Shown here: positions 15,961-23,492 of the stretch, piece after piece
Layout of the letters: each line of letters starts with the position of its first letter
Numbering within the stretch: position 1 is the stretch's first letter
From: AC-32 sp963788215
Lineage (GTDB): Bacteria > Actinomycetota > Thermoleophilia > Gaiellales > Gaiellaceae
Length of the DNA stretch: 64,000 nt
Assembly: GCA_963788215.1 (NCBI GenBank)
Contig: CAWBFX010000003.1
Coordinates: 639,817 to 703,816 of the forward strand
Direction of reading: 5' to 3'
The notes under the pieces: generated by a model
Told to the model about the DNA's origin: nothing
Seen by the model: the letters and a program-made list of their open reading frames with translations, nothing else
Databases searched by the model: none
Position numbers and translations under genes: made by a program

Positions 15961-16809
15961 TTAGCGCCTGTTCGCTAAGCCCTCGAGGAAAGACTCGATT
16001 GCATCCGCGCAGGCTTCGGGCCGCTCGCCGATCAGGAGATGGCCGCAGTCGGCGATCACGCGTAGCGGGGCGCGGAGGCGGCGGGCGTACTCGAACGCGT
16101 CGCCGACGGGGAGTTGATTGTCGCGGGCGCCCCAGAGCAACAGGACCGGACAGCGGACGCGATCGAGGTCCGGTCGCGGGTCGTCGCGGACGAGCGCCCT
16201 CGCCGCGCTGACCGTGTCCGTGTGCCGCGCGGGGCCCGAGAGGAACGCTTCCGCCATCTCCGGCGGAAGCGCAGGCGGATCGGAGGCGCCCCACCGGCCG
16301 AAGACGAGGGTCTTCAGCGCCGCCGAGCGCGCGACCCGGTCGCGGTGCGGGGCGATCTTCCGCCCGGGCTTGAGCAGGCCCGTGAGCGTCAGGCCGTAGC
16401 GCGCACGCCGCGAGCCCGACGAGATTCCCGCGGCGCCGGCCAGGACGAGAGCGCTCACGAGCTCGGGCCGGCGAATCGCCAGCCGCAGCGCGATCGCGCC
16501 GCCGAGCGAGTGGCCGACGACTGCCGCCGGGCCGTCCAGCAGCGCCGCGAGGCTGTCCGCGTAGGCCGTCAGGCTCGCGGCAGCCGGTAGCGGATCGGAA
16601 CCGCCGTGGCCCGGAAGGTCCGGCACGATCAGCCGCCGGCCGGGCAGGAGCCGCGGCGCCAGCGCAAGCCAGTTCGCGGCCGAGCCGCCGAGCCCGTGCA
16701 CGAGCAACAACGGGTCGCCGCCTCCCGCCACGAGGTAGCGAAGGCGCGCCCCACGACTCTCGGCGAGGCGCACCTCGAACTCCGGCAGCTCGGGTTTTGC
16801 GTCCGACAC
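15961..16809 (-). CDS. Alpha/beta hydrolase
   Basis: 282 residues, GTG start. The oxyanion loop is LLLVHGLGGSAANW (HGLGG at 38-42), the nucleophile elbow is VVGHSLGGAIALRLA (Ser101), the acid is likely in PVLLLWGARDNQLPVGD, and the base is His257 in DCGHLLIGERPEA. The cap is helical and of moderate size. Close relatives include haloalkane dehalogenase-like, epoxide hydrolase-like and MhpC-type hydrolases, so the ester or C-C substrate is open. It is upstream of the tRNA-Pro on the same strand and divergent from a structured leader. Confidence 0.88.
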   Translation of the reverse strand: MSDAKPELPEFEVRLAESRGARLRYLVAGGGDPLLLVHGLGGSAANWLALAPRLLPGRRLIVPDLPGHGGSDPLPAAASLTAYADSLAALLDGPAAVVGHSLGGAIALRLAIRRPELVSALVLAGAAGISSGSRRARYGLTLTGLLKPGRKIAPHRDRVARSAALKTLVFGRWGASDPPALPPEMAEAFLSGPARHTDTVSAARALVRDDPRPDLDRVRCPVLLLWGARDNQLPVGDAFEYARRLRAPLRVIADCGHLLIGERPEACADAIESFLEGLANRR

Positions 16810-16831
16810 CCTCGGCGATTATTCTTGGAGA

Positions 16832-16930
16832 TGATGAATCGCTCGGGGAGGCAGGACCCCTGATTCCTGCCGGACAGCCAAGAGGTGAAGTCGACTAACC
16901 CGTCGGCGCAGTAGCGCAGGCGGGTTTTTT
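16832..16930 (+). ncRNA. Candidate structured leader or small RNA with possible pseudoknot
   Basis: About 100 bases lie between a possible promoter (TTGCGT at 16797-16802, 17-base spacer, TATTCT at 16820-16825) and an intrinsic terminator at 16897-16930. Within it GGGG (16845-16848) can pair with CCCC (16857-16860), and GGCAGGA (16850-16856) with TCCTGCC (16865-16871). The order is that of an H-type pseudoknot. It stands upstream of the 56-residue gene at 16985. This could be an attenuator or riboswitch-like leader, or an independent small RNA. I do not recognise a known family; this is inference from base pairing only. Confidence 0.35.
16897..16930 (+). terminator. Intrinsic terminator upstream of the 56-aa gene
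   Basis: AACCCG (16897-16902) pairs with CGGGTT (16921-16926), with an inner GCGC/GCGC stem around AGTA, followed by T6 (16925-16930). It is one of very few U-tract terminators in the window and lies 54 bases before an ATG with a strong ribosome-binding site, the usual place for an attenuator. Confidence 0.7.
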
Positions 16931-16984
16931 AGTACCCGAATTTCCTGGACGAACCGTTTTCTGGACAACAGGGAGGAGCAGCGA

Positions 16985-17155
16985 ATGGCAAATCACCTGA
17001 CGCCCGAGGAACTGTCGAAGGAGATGGGGATCGATCGGCAGGAGGTGATCAAGCTCTGCCTCGAAGAAGGTGTCCCGATCTACCAGGGCAAGATCGACAA
17101 GACGCTTTTCCAGGCGCAGCTCGAGGCAATCGGCGCCGCCCCGCAGCGGCACTAG
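16985..17155 (+). CDS. Small helix-turn-helix-like hypothetical protein (56 aa)
   Basis: The frame reads MANHLTPEELSKEMGIDRQE, then VIKLCLEEGVPIYQGKIDKT and a short tail. The pattern LTPEELSKEMGIDRQEVIKLC resembles a helix-turn-helix of the MerR/excisionase size class with a conserved glycine in the turn, but it is too short to name. It has a strong ribosome-binding site (GGGAGGAG, 8 bases before ATG). An intrinsic terminator and a structured leader precede it. Its stop shares CTAG (17152-17155) with the stop of the convergent 75-residue gene. Confidence 0.65.
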   Translation: MANHLTPEELSKEMGIDRQEVIKLCLEEGVPIYQGKIDKTLFQAQLEAIGAAPQRH

Positions 17156-17379
17156 GCAACCAGCCGGGAGACGGGCTCGAGCTGCTCGAGCGCCGCGCCG
17201 CGCCGGTCCGCCTCGCAAACGCCTAGCTCGATCGACTCGAGCGCGACGTCGAGACGCCGCAGCTCGTCGCCGAGCGTGCCCTCGGCCTCGGCCGCCGCAA
17301 CGGCCTCCCGAAGCTCGTCCAGGCCGATCTGGTCCTGCCGGAACCGCGTGATCGCGTCGCGGAGAGCCTCGCGGCTCAC
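17152..17379 (-). CDS. Small hypothetical protein (75 aa) downstream of Ku
   Basis: 75 residues, acidic and predicted all-helical (REALRDAITRFRQDQIGLDE, then LREAVAAAEAEGTLGDEL). It has no transmembrane segment and no family I recognise. The GTG start overlaps the TGA of the Ku gene by 4 nt (GTGA), so it is translated with Ku and may be a Ku accessory protein, though nothing in the sequence proves this. Its stop overlaps that of the convergent 56-residue gene. Confidence 0.65.
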   Translation of the reverse strand: MSREALRDAITRFRQDQIGLDELREAVAAAEAEGTLGDELRRLDVALESIELGVCEADRRGAALEQLEPVSRLVA

Positions 17380-18239
17380 TTCCGCGCGGCGGCCTTCTTC
17401 CGGGGTGCGGCCTTCTTCGCCTTCGCGTCGCCGTTTGCCGACCCAGAGCGGCCTTTGGTGGCGGCCACGCTCTTGCGCAGCGCCTCCATCAGGTCGACCA
17501 CCGGGGCGTCGGCGACCGGCTCCGGCGCGGCGATCTCCTCGCCGGCCAGCTTCTTCTCCAGCAGCTGGCGCAGGTTGTCGCGGTACTCGCTGTGCAGCGC
17601 CTCCGGGTCGAACTCGCCGACGAGACCGTCGATCAGCTGCCGCGCGAGCTGGAGCTCGTTGTCGCCCACCTCGGTCTCGCCGACCGCCTCGTCGATCTCC
17701 GCCTGCGAGCGCACGTCCTCGGCGAGGAAGAGCGTCTCGAGCACGAGCGCGTCGCCCTTCGCGCGGATCAGGCAGAAGTTCTCGTTGCCGCGGATCACCA
17801 TTCGGCCGATCGCGGCCATGCCCGTCTCCTTCATCGCCTCGAGCAGCAGCACGTACGGCCGCCGCTGGGCCTGCGCGCTCGACGGCGTCAAAAAGTAGGT
17901 GCGGTCGAAGAAGAGCGGATCGACCTGCTCCAGCGGCACGAATCGCGAGATGTCGATGGCGCGCGACGTGTCGTGCTGCGCAATCGCCTCGAGGTCGGCG
18001 TCCTCGACGATCACGAACTGCCCTTTCGAGACCTCCCAGCCCTTGACGAGCTCATCGTTCGAGACCTCGCGCTCGTGCGTCGGGCACCAGCGCTTCTGCT
18101 TGATCGGCGTCTTGCACTCGCGGTGCAGGGTGCGGAAGCTGACGTCCGACGAGCGCGCCTTGGGAGTCGTCGCAGGCGCAAGGCCGACCGGAATCGTGAC
18201 CAGGCCGAAACTGAGGGATCCGTTCCAGGTAGTTCGCAT
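17376..18239 (-). CDS. ku: Ku protein, non-homologous end joining
   Basis: 287 residues. The bacterial Ku core begins MRTTWNGSLSFGLVTIPVGL and includes FRTLHRECKTPIKQKRWCPT, ELVKGWEVSKGQFVIVEDAD, DPLFFDRTYFLTP and the dimer arm around RMVIRGNENFCLIRAKGDAL. The C-terminal 40 residues are Lys/Ala-rich, a basic DNA-binding tail seen in actinobacterial Ku. Ku binds broken DNA ends and recruits LigD. No ligD is adjacent, so it must be elsewhere. It is followed by a coupled 75-residue gene and is divergent from an acyl-CoA synthetase, with 81 bases between the starts. Confidence 0.95.
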   Translation of the reverse strand: MRTTWNGSLSFGLVTIPVGLAPATTPKARSSDVSFRTLHRECKTPIKQKRWCPTHEREVSNDELVKGWEVSKGQFVIVEDADLEAIAQHDTSRAIDISRFVPLEQVDPLFFDRTYFLTPSSAQAQRRPYVLLLEAMKETGMAAIGRMVIRGNENFCLIRAKGDALVLETLFLAEDVRSQAEIDEAVGETEVGDNELQLARQLIDGLVGEFDPEALHSEYRDNLRQLLEKKLAGEEIAAPEPVADAPVVDLMEALRKSVAATKGRSGSANGDAKAKKAAPRKKAAARK

Positions 18240-18320
18240 TTGGGGCCGCTTTCTGTGGATAAGTGTAGTCGGACCGGGCTGGTTCGCCGCCTCGCGCCTG
18301 TTCCCTTCTAAGCTGGCAGC

Positions 18321-20022
18321 GTGGAACGAACGATCGGGCGGCTCTGGCGCGACGCCGTCGGGGCCGGGCGCACGAATGCCGCGTATCTGACCGAGGGCCC
18401 GGAGGGGTGGCGCGAGGTCGGCTGGGCCGAAGCCGGGCGGGCCGTGGACGAGATCGCGAACGGGCTCCTCGCCCGCGGCGTGCGCAAGGGCGACGCGTTC
18501 GGGATCCTCGCGCACACGAACCTCGAGTGGGCGCTCTTCGACTATGCGCTCGGGTTGATCGGCGCGGTCGGGGCGGCCATCTACGCGAACAGCTCTCCCC
18601 GCGACTGCCGCTACATCCTCGAGCACTCCGAGGCGATCGGCGTCCTCGTCGAGGACGAGGGGCAGCGCGCGAAGGTCGCGGACCTGGGCCTCGCGCACGT
18701 GATCTCGTTCGCAGAGCTCGACGAGCTGCGCGCGCAAGGCCGCGAGCACGCGGCGGCGCACCCCGGCGCGCTCGCCGAAGCCGAGGCGGCCGTCGGCGAG
18801 GAGGACCTCTTCACGTTCATCTACACATCTGGCACGACCGGGCCGCCGAAGGCCTGCATGATCCGGCACCGCAACTACTACGAGATGGCGGGGTGCATCG
18901 AGTACGTCGAGGACTTCGCCGTCTCGGACGACACGATGCTGCTCTACCTCCCGCTCGCGCACAACTTCGGGCGGCTGATGCACCTGCTCGGGGCGCGGGC
19001 GGGCTACACGCTCGCGTTCTGCCCGGACCCGCTCCGGATCGCCGAGGCGCTGCCCGCCGTCCGGCCGACGCTGCTGCCGAGCGTGCCGCGCCTCTACGAG
19101 AAGGTGCACACCGGCGTGCTCGCCGAGTTCGCGAAGGTGCACGGCCCGAGGAAGCGGCTGCTCGACTGGGCACTGCGGACAGGCCGCGAGGCCAGCGCTC
19201 TCCGGCAACAGGGCCGGGAGCTGCCCCGCACGCTCGCCCTTCGCCGCGGGATCGCGGACCGGCTCGTGTTCTCGAAGGTGAAGAAGCGCCTCGGCGGCCG
19301 CATTCGCCTGTGCGTCTCGGGCGGCGCCCCACTCGCGGCCGAGATCGCCGAGTTCTTCCACGCGCTCGACATCCTGATCGTCGAGGGCTGGGGGCTGACC
19401 GAATGCACGACGGCCGCCTCGGTCAACCGCCCGAACCGCTTCCGCTTCGGGACGGTCGGACCGGCGCTGCCCAACTTCGAGGTGCGGACCGACGACGACG
19501 GCGAGCTCCTGATCCGCAGCGAGACCGTGTTCGCCGGCTACTACAAGGACGAGGAGGCCACTCGCGAGGTGCTCGACGAGGACGGCTGGCTGCGCTCCGG
19601 CGATCTCGGCGAGATCGACGAGGACGGCTTCATCCGGATAACCGACCGTAAGAAGGACATCCTGGTCACGGCCGGCGGCAAGAACGTCGCGCCGCAGAAC
19701 CTCGAGAACGCGCTCAAGATGGCTCCGCTGATCTCCCAGGCGCTCGTCCTCGGCGACCGCCGACCCTACGTCGCCGCGCTGATCACGATCGACCCATCCG
19801 TGGCGGACGGGATGCCGCCGGCGGAGATCGAGACACGCGTGCAGGAGGCGGTCGACCACGTGAACTCCGAGTTTCTCCCGCTTCGAGCAGATCAAGCGCT
19901 TCGCGATCCTCCCGCGCGACTTCACCGCCGAGGACGGCGAGGTCACCCCCACGCTCAAGCTGAAGCGGCGCGTCTGCGCCGAGCATTTCGCGTCAGAGAT
20001 CGAGAAGCTCTACCCGGCCTAG
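18321..20022 (+). pseudogene. Long-chain acyl-CoA synthetase, one-base frameshift near the 3' end
   Basis: An AMP-forming FadD-type synthetase of about 566 residues if the frame is restored. Motifs: P-loop FIYTSGTTGPPKACM, VEGWGLTECTT, the hinge SGDLGEIDEDGF with ITDRKKDILVTAGGKNVAP. It activates fatty acids to acyl-CoA. Reading is intact to VDHVNSEF, where TTT at 19872-19874 has one T too many. Removing it restores SRFEQIKRFAILPRDFTAED, LKLKRRV and a TAG at 20020-20022. That stop shares CTAG with the convergent NlpC/P60 gene, the junction type used elsewhere here. A sequence error is as likely as decay. Confidence 0.88.
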
Positions 20023-21191
20023 AGGCGCCGTGCGCCGACGTACGTCGCTGCGTACCAGCCGCTCAGGCTCGAGATCTTGACCACGTCGCCGGTGTGCGGC
20101 GCGTGGATGAACTGGCCGCCGCCGATGTAGAGGCCGACGTGGCCGAGTCCGTCGAAGAAGACGAGATCGCCGGGCTGGAGGTCCCCCTGCGAGACCGGCG
20201 CGCCGTAGCCGTACTGCGCCGCGGCGTTGTGCGGGAGCGAGACACCGACCTGCGCGTAGACATACATCGTGAGGCCGGAGCAGTCGAAACCGGAAGGCGA
20301 GGCGCCGCCCCAGACGTAGGGCACGCCCAGGTAGCGCATCGCGACTCCGACGACGCCGCCGTAGCGCGGAGGCGGAGCGATCCCGCCGCCGCCACCGCTG
20401 CCACCACCGCCGCCGCTCGGCGGCTGGACGGTCTGGACGAGCGCGGCCTGGCCGGCGGCCTGCTGCTGAGACGCGAGCCGTGCCTGGGCCTCGCGCTGAA
20501 GCTCGGCCTCGCGCGCCCGCTCCTGCGCCTGCAGCTGCGCGATCTGGCCGCGAATCGAGTTGAGCAGCGCCTTCCGCTGACCGAGCTGCGACGCGATCGA
20601 AGCCTTAGCCGCCGCCCGCTGCGAGACGACCGACTCCTGCGCCGCGTGAGCCTTCTTCAGCTCGACCTGCTTCTGCTGAACCTGGCGGCGGAAGTACGCG
20701 ACCTGGTGCAGGACCACCGAGTCCTGCTGCGAGAGCCGGTCGACGGCGTCTATCCCGTTGAGCATCTGGTCGAGGTTCTGGGAGCCGAGCAGCACCGAGA
20801 GCGTCGAGTCCCCGCCGTCGGACGTGTACATGTCGATGAGCCGGGTCGAGAGCTCCCGCTGCGCCGAATTGAGGCTCTTCTTGGCGACCCCGAGGTTGTG
20901 CGTGTTGGTCGTGAGGTCGTGCTTGATGTTCGCCAGCTTGACGTTGGCGAGGTCGTAGGCCTCGATCGCACGCTCCAGGCTCGAATCGAGCTGCTGGATC
21001 TGCGTCATCACGCTCTGCGCCTCCGCTCGCTTCGAGGCGACCGTGTCTGCGGGAGCGGTCCCCGCAGTGGCCGCCGCGAATGCGGCTGCGAGTGCGATGA
21101 CTAGTGCCGGCGCCTTACGTCTTGTCGAGCCAATGGGGGGCAAATAGCTCGACAGGCGCCCTCGTGCGAGGGGCCGGGTCGTCACAAGCAC
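20019..21191 (-). CDS. Secreted coiled-coil NlpC/P60 peptidoglycan endopeptidase
   Basis: 390 residues. A signal peptide (APALVIALAAAFAAATAG) is followed by a long coiled coil (about 50-260), a Gly-rich linker and a C-terminal NlpC/P60 domain of about 115 residues with catalytic Cys in SGFDCSGLTMYV, His in LGHVGLYIGGG and a polar residue in FIHAPHTG. It should cleave D-Glu-mDAP stem-peptide bonds, with the coiled coil acting as an autoinhibitor or FtsX contact as in CwlO/RipC. Starts: GTG at 21191, or TTG at 21143 with a shorter n-region. It is divergent from a protein with the same coiled coil but a 3D domain. Confidence 0.9.
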   Translation of the reverse strand: MLVTTRPLARGRLSSYLPPIGSTRRKAPALVIALAAAFAAATAGTAPADTVASKRAEAQSVMTQIQQLDSSLERAIEAYDLANVKLANIKHDLTTNTHNLGVAKKSLNSAQRELSTRLIDMYTSDGGDSTLSVLLGSQNLDQMLNGIDAVDRLSQQDSVVLHQVAYFRRQVQQKQVELKKAHAAQESVVSQRAAAKASIASQLGQRKALLNSIRGQIAQLQAQERAREAELQREAQARLASQQQAAGQAALVQTVQPPSGGGGGSGGGGGIAPPPRYGGVVGVAMRYLGVPYVWGGASPSGFDCSGLTMYVYAQVGVSLPHNAAAQYGYGAPVSQGDLQPGDLVFFDGLGHVGLYIGGGQFIHAPHTGDVVKISSLSGWYAATYVGARRL

Positions 21192-21302
21192 AGCACCCTA
21201 ACAGGGGTACCGGACAGCCGCAAATGGCCCAGCTGTGTCAATTCGCACCTTCTCGGTCTCGCGCGCGGGACCGCACAAGCTCGTGTGGTACGGTGCCGCG
21301 TC

Positions 21303-22319
21303 GTGCCGGGGGAGAAGCGCAAGCTGCTGCCCGCCTGGCCGGTCGTAGCCGCGCTCCTCGTCCTGGGCGGCCTCCTGCCGGCGAGAGTGGCCGCCGATTC
21401 GTCGGCCTCGCTGCGCTCCCGCGCCGCCGAGCTTCAGCGCCAGAACAGCAGCCTCGCCTCCCGTTCCCACGGCGCGCTCCTCGAGCTGTACGGCCTCGAC
21501 TCGCAGCTCGCACGAGCCCAGGCTCACATCGTCGCGCTTCGCATCGAGGCAGCCCAGGTCCGGGCCGAACGCGAGGCGACCCAGCAGCGGCTGACCGCCG
21601 CGCGCCACTCCCTCGCCGCCGCCCAGCGCGCCCTCGGTCTGCGAGTCCAGCAGCTGTACGAGCAGGGAGACGAGGACCCGCTCGCCGTCGTGCTCGGGGC
21701 CGCGTCGGTCAACCAGGCCTTCAACCGGCTCGACACCCTCGGTCGCGTCTCCGACATGGACCGGCTCGTGCTCAAGCAGACGCAGCGGGCCCGCCGGACA
21801 TACCTCCACGAATCGCGTGCGCTCGCGGGCCGGGAGCGCTCGCTCGCCGGGCTGCTCGCGGACGCAGCCCGGACCGAGAGCAGCCTCGAGCAGGCACGCG
21901 CACAGCGGGCGTCGTACCTCGCCTCGCTCGCGGCCAGGCAACGGTTGAACACCGCGTCGATCTCGACGCTCGAGAGCCAGGCGCAGGCGATCGAGGCGCA
22001 GGCCAAGAGGATCGTCCCGGTCGTGCCCCCGTCCGGCGGAGGCGGCGGCGTGACGCCGGGCTCGACGATGACCGTCTCGGCGACCGGCTACTCGCTGCGT
22101 GGGCGGACCGCCACCGGCATTCCCGTCGGCTGGGGAGTCGTCGCGGTCGACCCGAACGTGATCCCGCTGGGGACGCGGATGACCATTCCAGGCTACGGCG
22201 AGGGCATCGCCGCGGACACCGGCTCGGCCGTCGTCGGCGCCACGATCGACCTCTGGTTCCCGACGGTCCCGCAGGCGCGCGCCTGGGGCCGACAGACGGT
22301 GACGATCTCGCTGCACTAG
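21303..22319 (+). CDS. Secreted coiled-coil protein with 3D domain (putative lytic transglycosylase)
   Basis: About 338 residues. Signal peptide LPAWPVVAALLVLGGLLPAR, then a coiled coil (about 30-245), then a C-terminal 3D domain of about 85 residues: VSATGYSLRGRTATG, VDPNVIPLGTRMTIPGYG, AADTGSAVVGATIDLWF, which contains the three aspartates the domain is named for. 3D domains form the MltA/YuiC-type transglycosylase core. The coiled coil aligns with that of the divergent NlpC/P60 protein (LYEQGDEDPLAVVLGAASV versus MYTSDGGDSTLSVLLGSQNL). GTG at 21303 is chosen because it puts two basic residues directly before the hydrophobic core. Confidence 0.85.
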   Translation: MPGEKRKLLPAWPVVAALLVLGGLLPARVAADSSASLRSRAAELQRQNSSLASRSHGALLELYGLDSQLARAQAHIVALRIEAAQVRAEREATQQRLTAARHSLAAAQRALGLRVQQLYEQGDEDPLAVVLGAASVNQAFNRLDTLGRVSDMDRLVLKQTQRARRTYLHESRALAGRERSLAGLLADAARTESSLEQARAQRASYLASLAARQRLNTASISTLESQAQAIEAQAKRIVPVVPPSGGGGGVTPGSTMTVSATGYSLRGRTATGIPVGWGVVAVDPNVIPLGTRMTIPGYGEGIAADTGSAVVGATIDLWFPTVPQARAWGRQTVTISLH

Positions 22320-22344
22320 ACTGCGACTCGCCGAAAGGGGATCG

Positions 22345-23037
22345 GTGAGCGAGCAAGCCCAGTCAGAGCAAGGCCAATCAGTCGACGAAACCGTGAGCGT
22401 TCGCGTGCTGCTCGTGGACGACCACGACCTCTTCCGCACCGGCCTGCGCAACCTGCTCGAGGAGCGCGGCGTCCAGATCGCCGGGGAAGCTTCCACGGGC
22501 GCGGAGGCGGTCCGGCTCGTGCGGGAAGTCGCGCCGGACGTCGTGATCATGGATCTGCACATGCCGGGCATGTCCGGCATCGAGGCGATCCGCCAGATCG
22601 CGTCGATCGCGCCGCTGACGCGCGTACTGGTGCTGACGATCTCGGACCAGGACGACGACGTCCTGCACGCGATCCTCGCGGGCGCCTGCGGCTACCTGCT
22701 CAAGGACTCGTCCATCGACGAGCTGATCCGCGGGATCGAGGCCGCCGCCGTCGGCGAGTCGCTGGTCTCACCGTCGATCGCGGGCAAGGTGCTGCAGCAG
22801 GTCAGGGCGCGGGCGGCGTCGCCGGAGGCCGCGGAGACCGTGCGCGCCGAGCTCTCGCAGCGCGAGCTGGACGTGCTCAAGCTGATCGCGAGCGGCCGCG
22901 ACAACGCGATGATCGCCGCGGAGCTGCACATCAGCCCGAAGACGGTCAAGAACCACATCTCGAACATCCTGATGAAGCTGCAGATCGAGAACCGCATCCA
23001 GGCGGCCGTCTACGCGGTTCGCAGCGGGATCGTCTAG
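22345..23037 (+). CDS. NarL/FixJ-family response regulator
   Basis: 230 residues. Receiver domain: VRVLLVDDHDLFRTGLRNLL with the acidic pair at 25-26, phosphoacceptor Asp70 in VVIMDLHMPGMSG, Thr in VLVLTISDQ and Lys in GYLLKDSS. A LuxR-type helix-turn-helix follows: LSQRELDVLKLIASGRDNAM, then IAAELHISPKTVKNHISNIL. The N-terminal 18 residues are polar and not part of the domain. GTG start with AAAGGGGATC upstream. It follows the 3D-domain gene by 25 bases, so they may be co-transcribed. No histidine kinase is nearby; it is an orphan in this window. Confidence 0.93.
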   Translation: MSEQAQSEQGQSVDETVSVRVLLVDDHDLFRTGLRNLLEERGVQIAGEASTGAEAVRLVREVAPDVVIMDLHMPGMSGIEAIRQIASIAPLTRVLVLTISDQDDDVLHAILAGACGYLLKDSSIDELIRGIEAAAVGESLVSPSIAGKVLQQVRARAASPEAAETVRAELSQRELDVLKLIASGRDNAMIAAELHISPKTVKNHISNILMKLQIENRIQAAVYAVRSGIV

Positions 23038-23044
23038 TAGCTAG

Positions 23045-23377
23045 CTAGCCGGCGGCGCGCGCGGCTCTGACCCGCAGGCGAAGCTGAATCAGCGTCGCGC
23101 GCAGGGTCTCGAGCTCGGTGCGCGCGTCCGACATCCGGCGTGAGACCTGCACCAGCTCCTCGGCCTTCTGCTCCTGGTTGCCGTCGTGCAGCTCGGCGGC
23201 GAGCTCGGTCATCCGCCGCTGGAGGCGAAGCTGCTCGGCCTCCAGCGAGAGCGCGTGCGCGTACCCGTCCGTGAGCGTGCGCTCGAGGCGCGCGAGCTCG
23301 TCCGGCTCGCGTGGAGCCGGCTCGGCCAGGAGCGCGTCGATCTGCTCGAACAGCGCAGGCATGCTCTCGTACGCCAC
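23045..23377 (-). CDS. Hypothetical coiled-coil protein (110 aa)
   Basis: About 110 residues. The mature frame begins YESMPALFEQIDALLAEPAP and is predicted helical throughout, with a coiled coil such as LSLEAEQLRLQRRMTELAAE and then QKAEELVQVSRRMSDARTEL. No family is recognised. The start is GTG at 23377 or ATG at 23362. It is convergent with the response regulator (7 bases between stops, in the string TAGTAGCTAGCTAG) and divergent from the carboxypeptidase gene. The protein lacks a signal or membrane segment. Confidence 0.55.
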   Translation of the reverse strand: MAYESMPALFEQIDALLAEPAPREPDELARLERTLTDGYAHALSLEAEQLRLQRRMTELAAELHDGNQEQKAEELVQVSRRMSDARTELETLRATLIQLRLRVRAARAAG

Positions 23378-23492
23378 AGTCAGCCGATTATCAAGCGGCC
23401 GGGTCCCGGCGACAAGGGCCGCGAGGCCCATCATCAGGGACCATGCGGCCCAGGCTTGACGACCGTGCAGGTCCTCCGAACAATGGTGGGCC

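Noticed and set aside
18254..18262. Perfect DnaA-box 9-mer (TTATCCACA on the minus strand) between ku and the acyl-CoA synthetase
   Set aside because: Only one box, no AT-rich unwinding region and no dnaA/dnaN nearby. One chance match is expected in a window of this size; not an origin.
20985..21302. Possible c-di-AMP (ydaO) riboswitch before the NlpC/P60 gene, a common control of such genes
   Set aside because: The conserved blocks of that riboswitch are absent. A TTGACA occurs upstream but has no -10 at the right distance.
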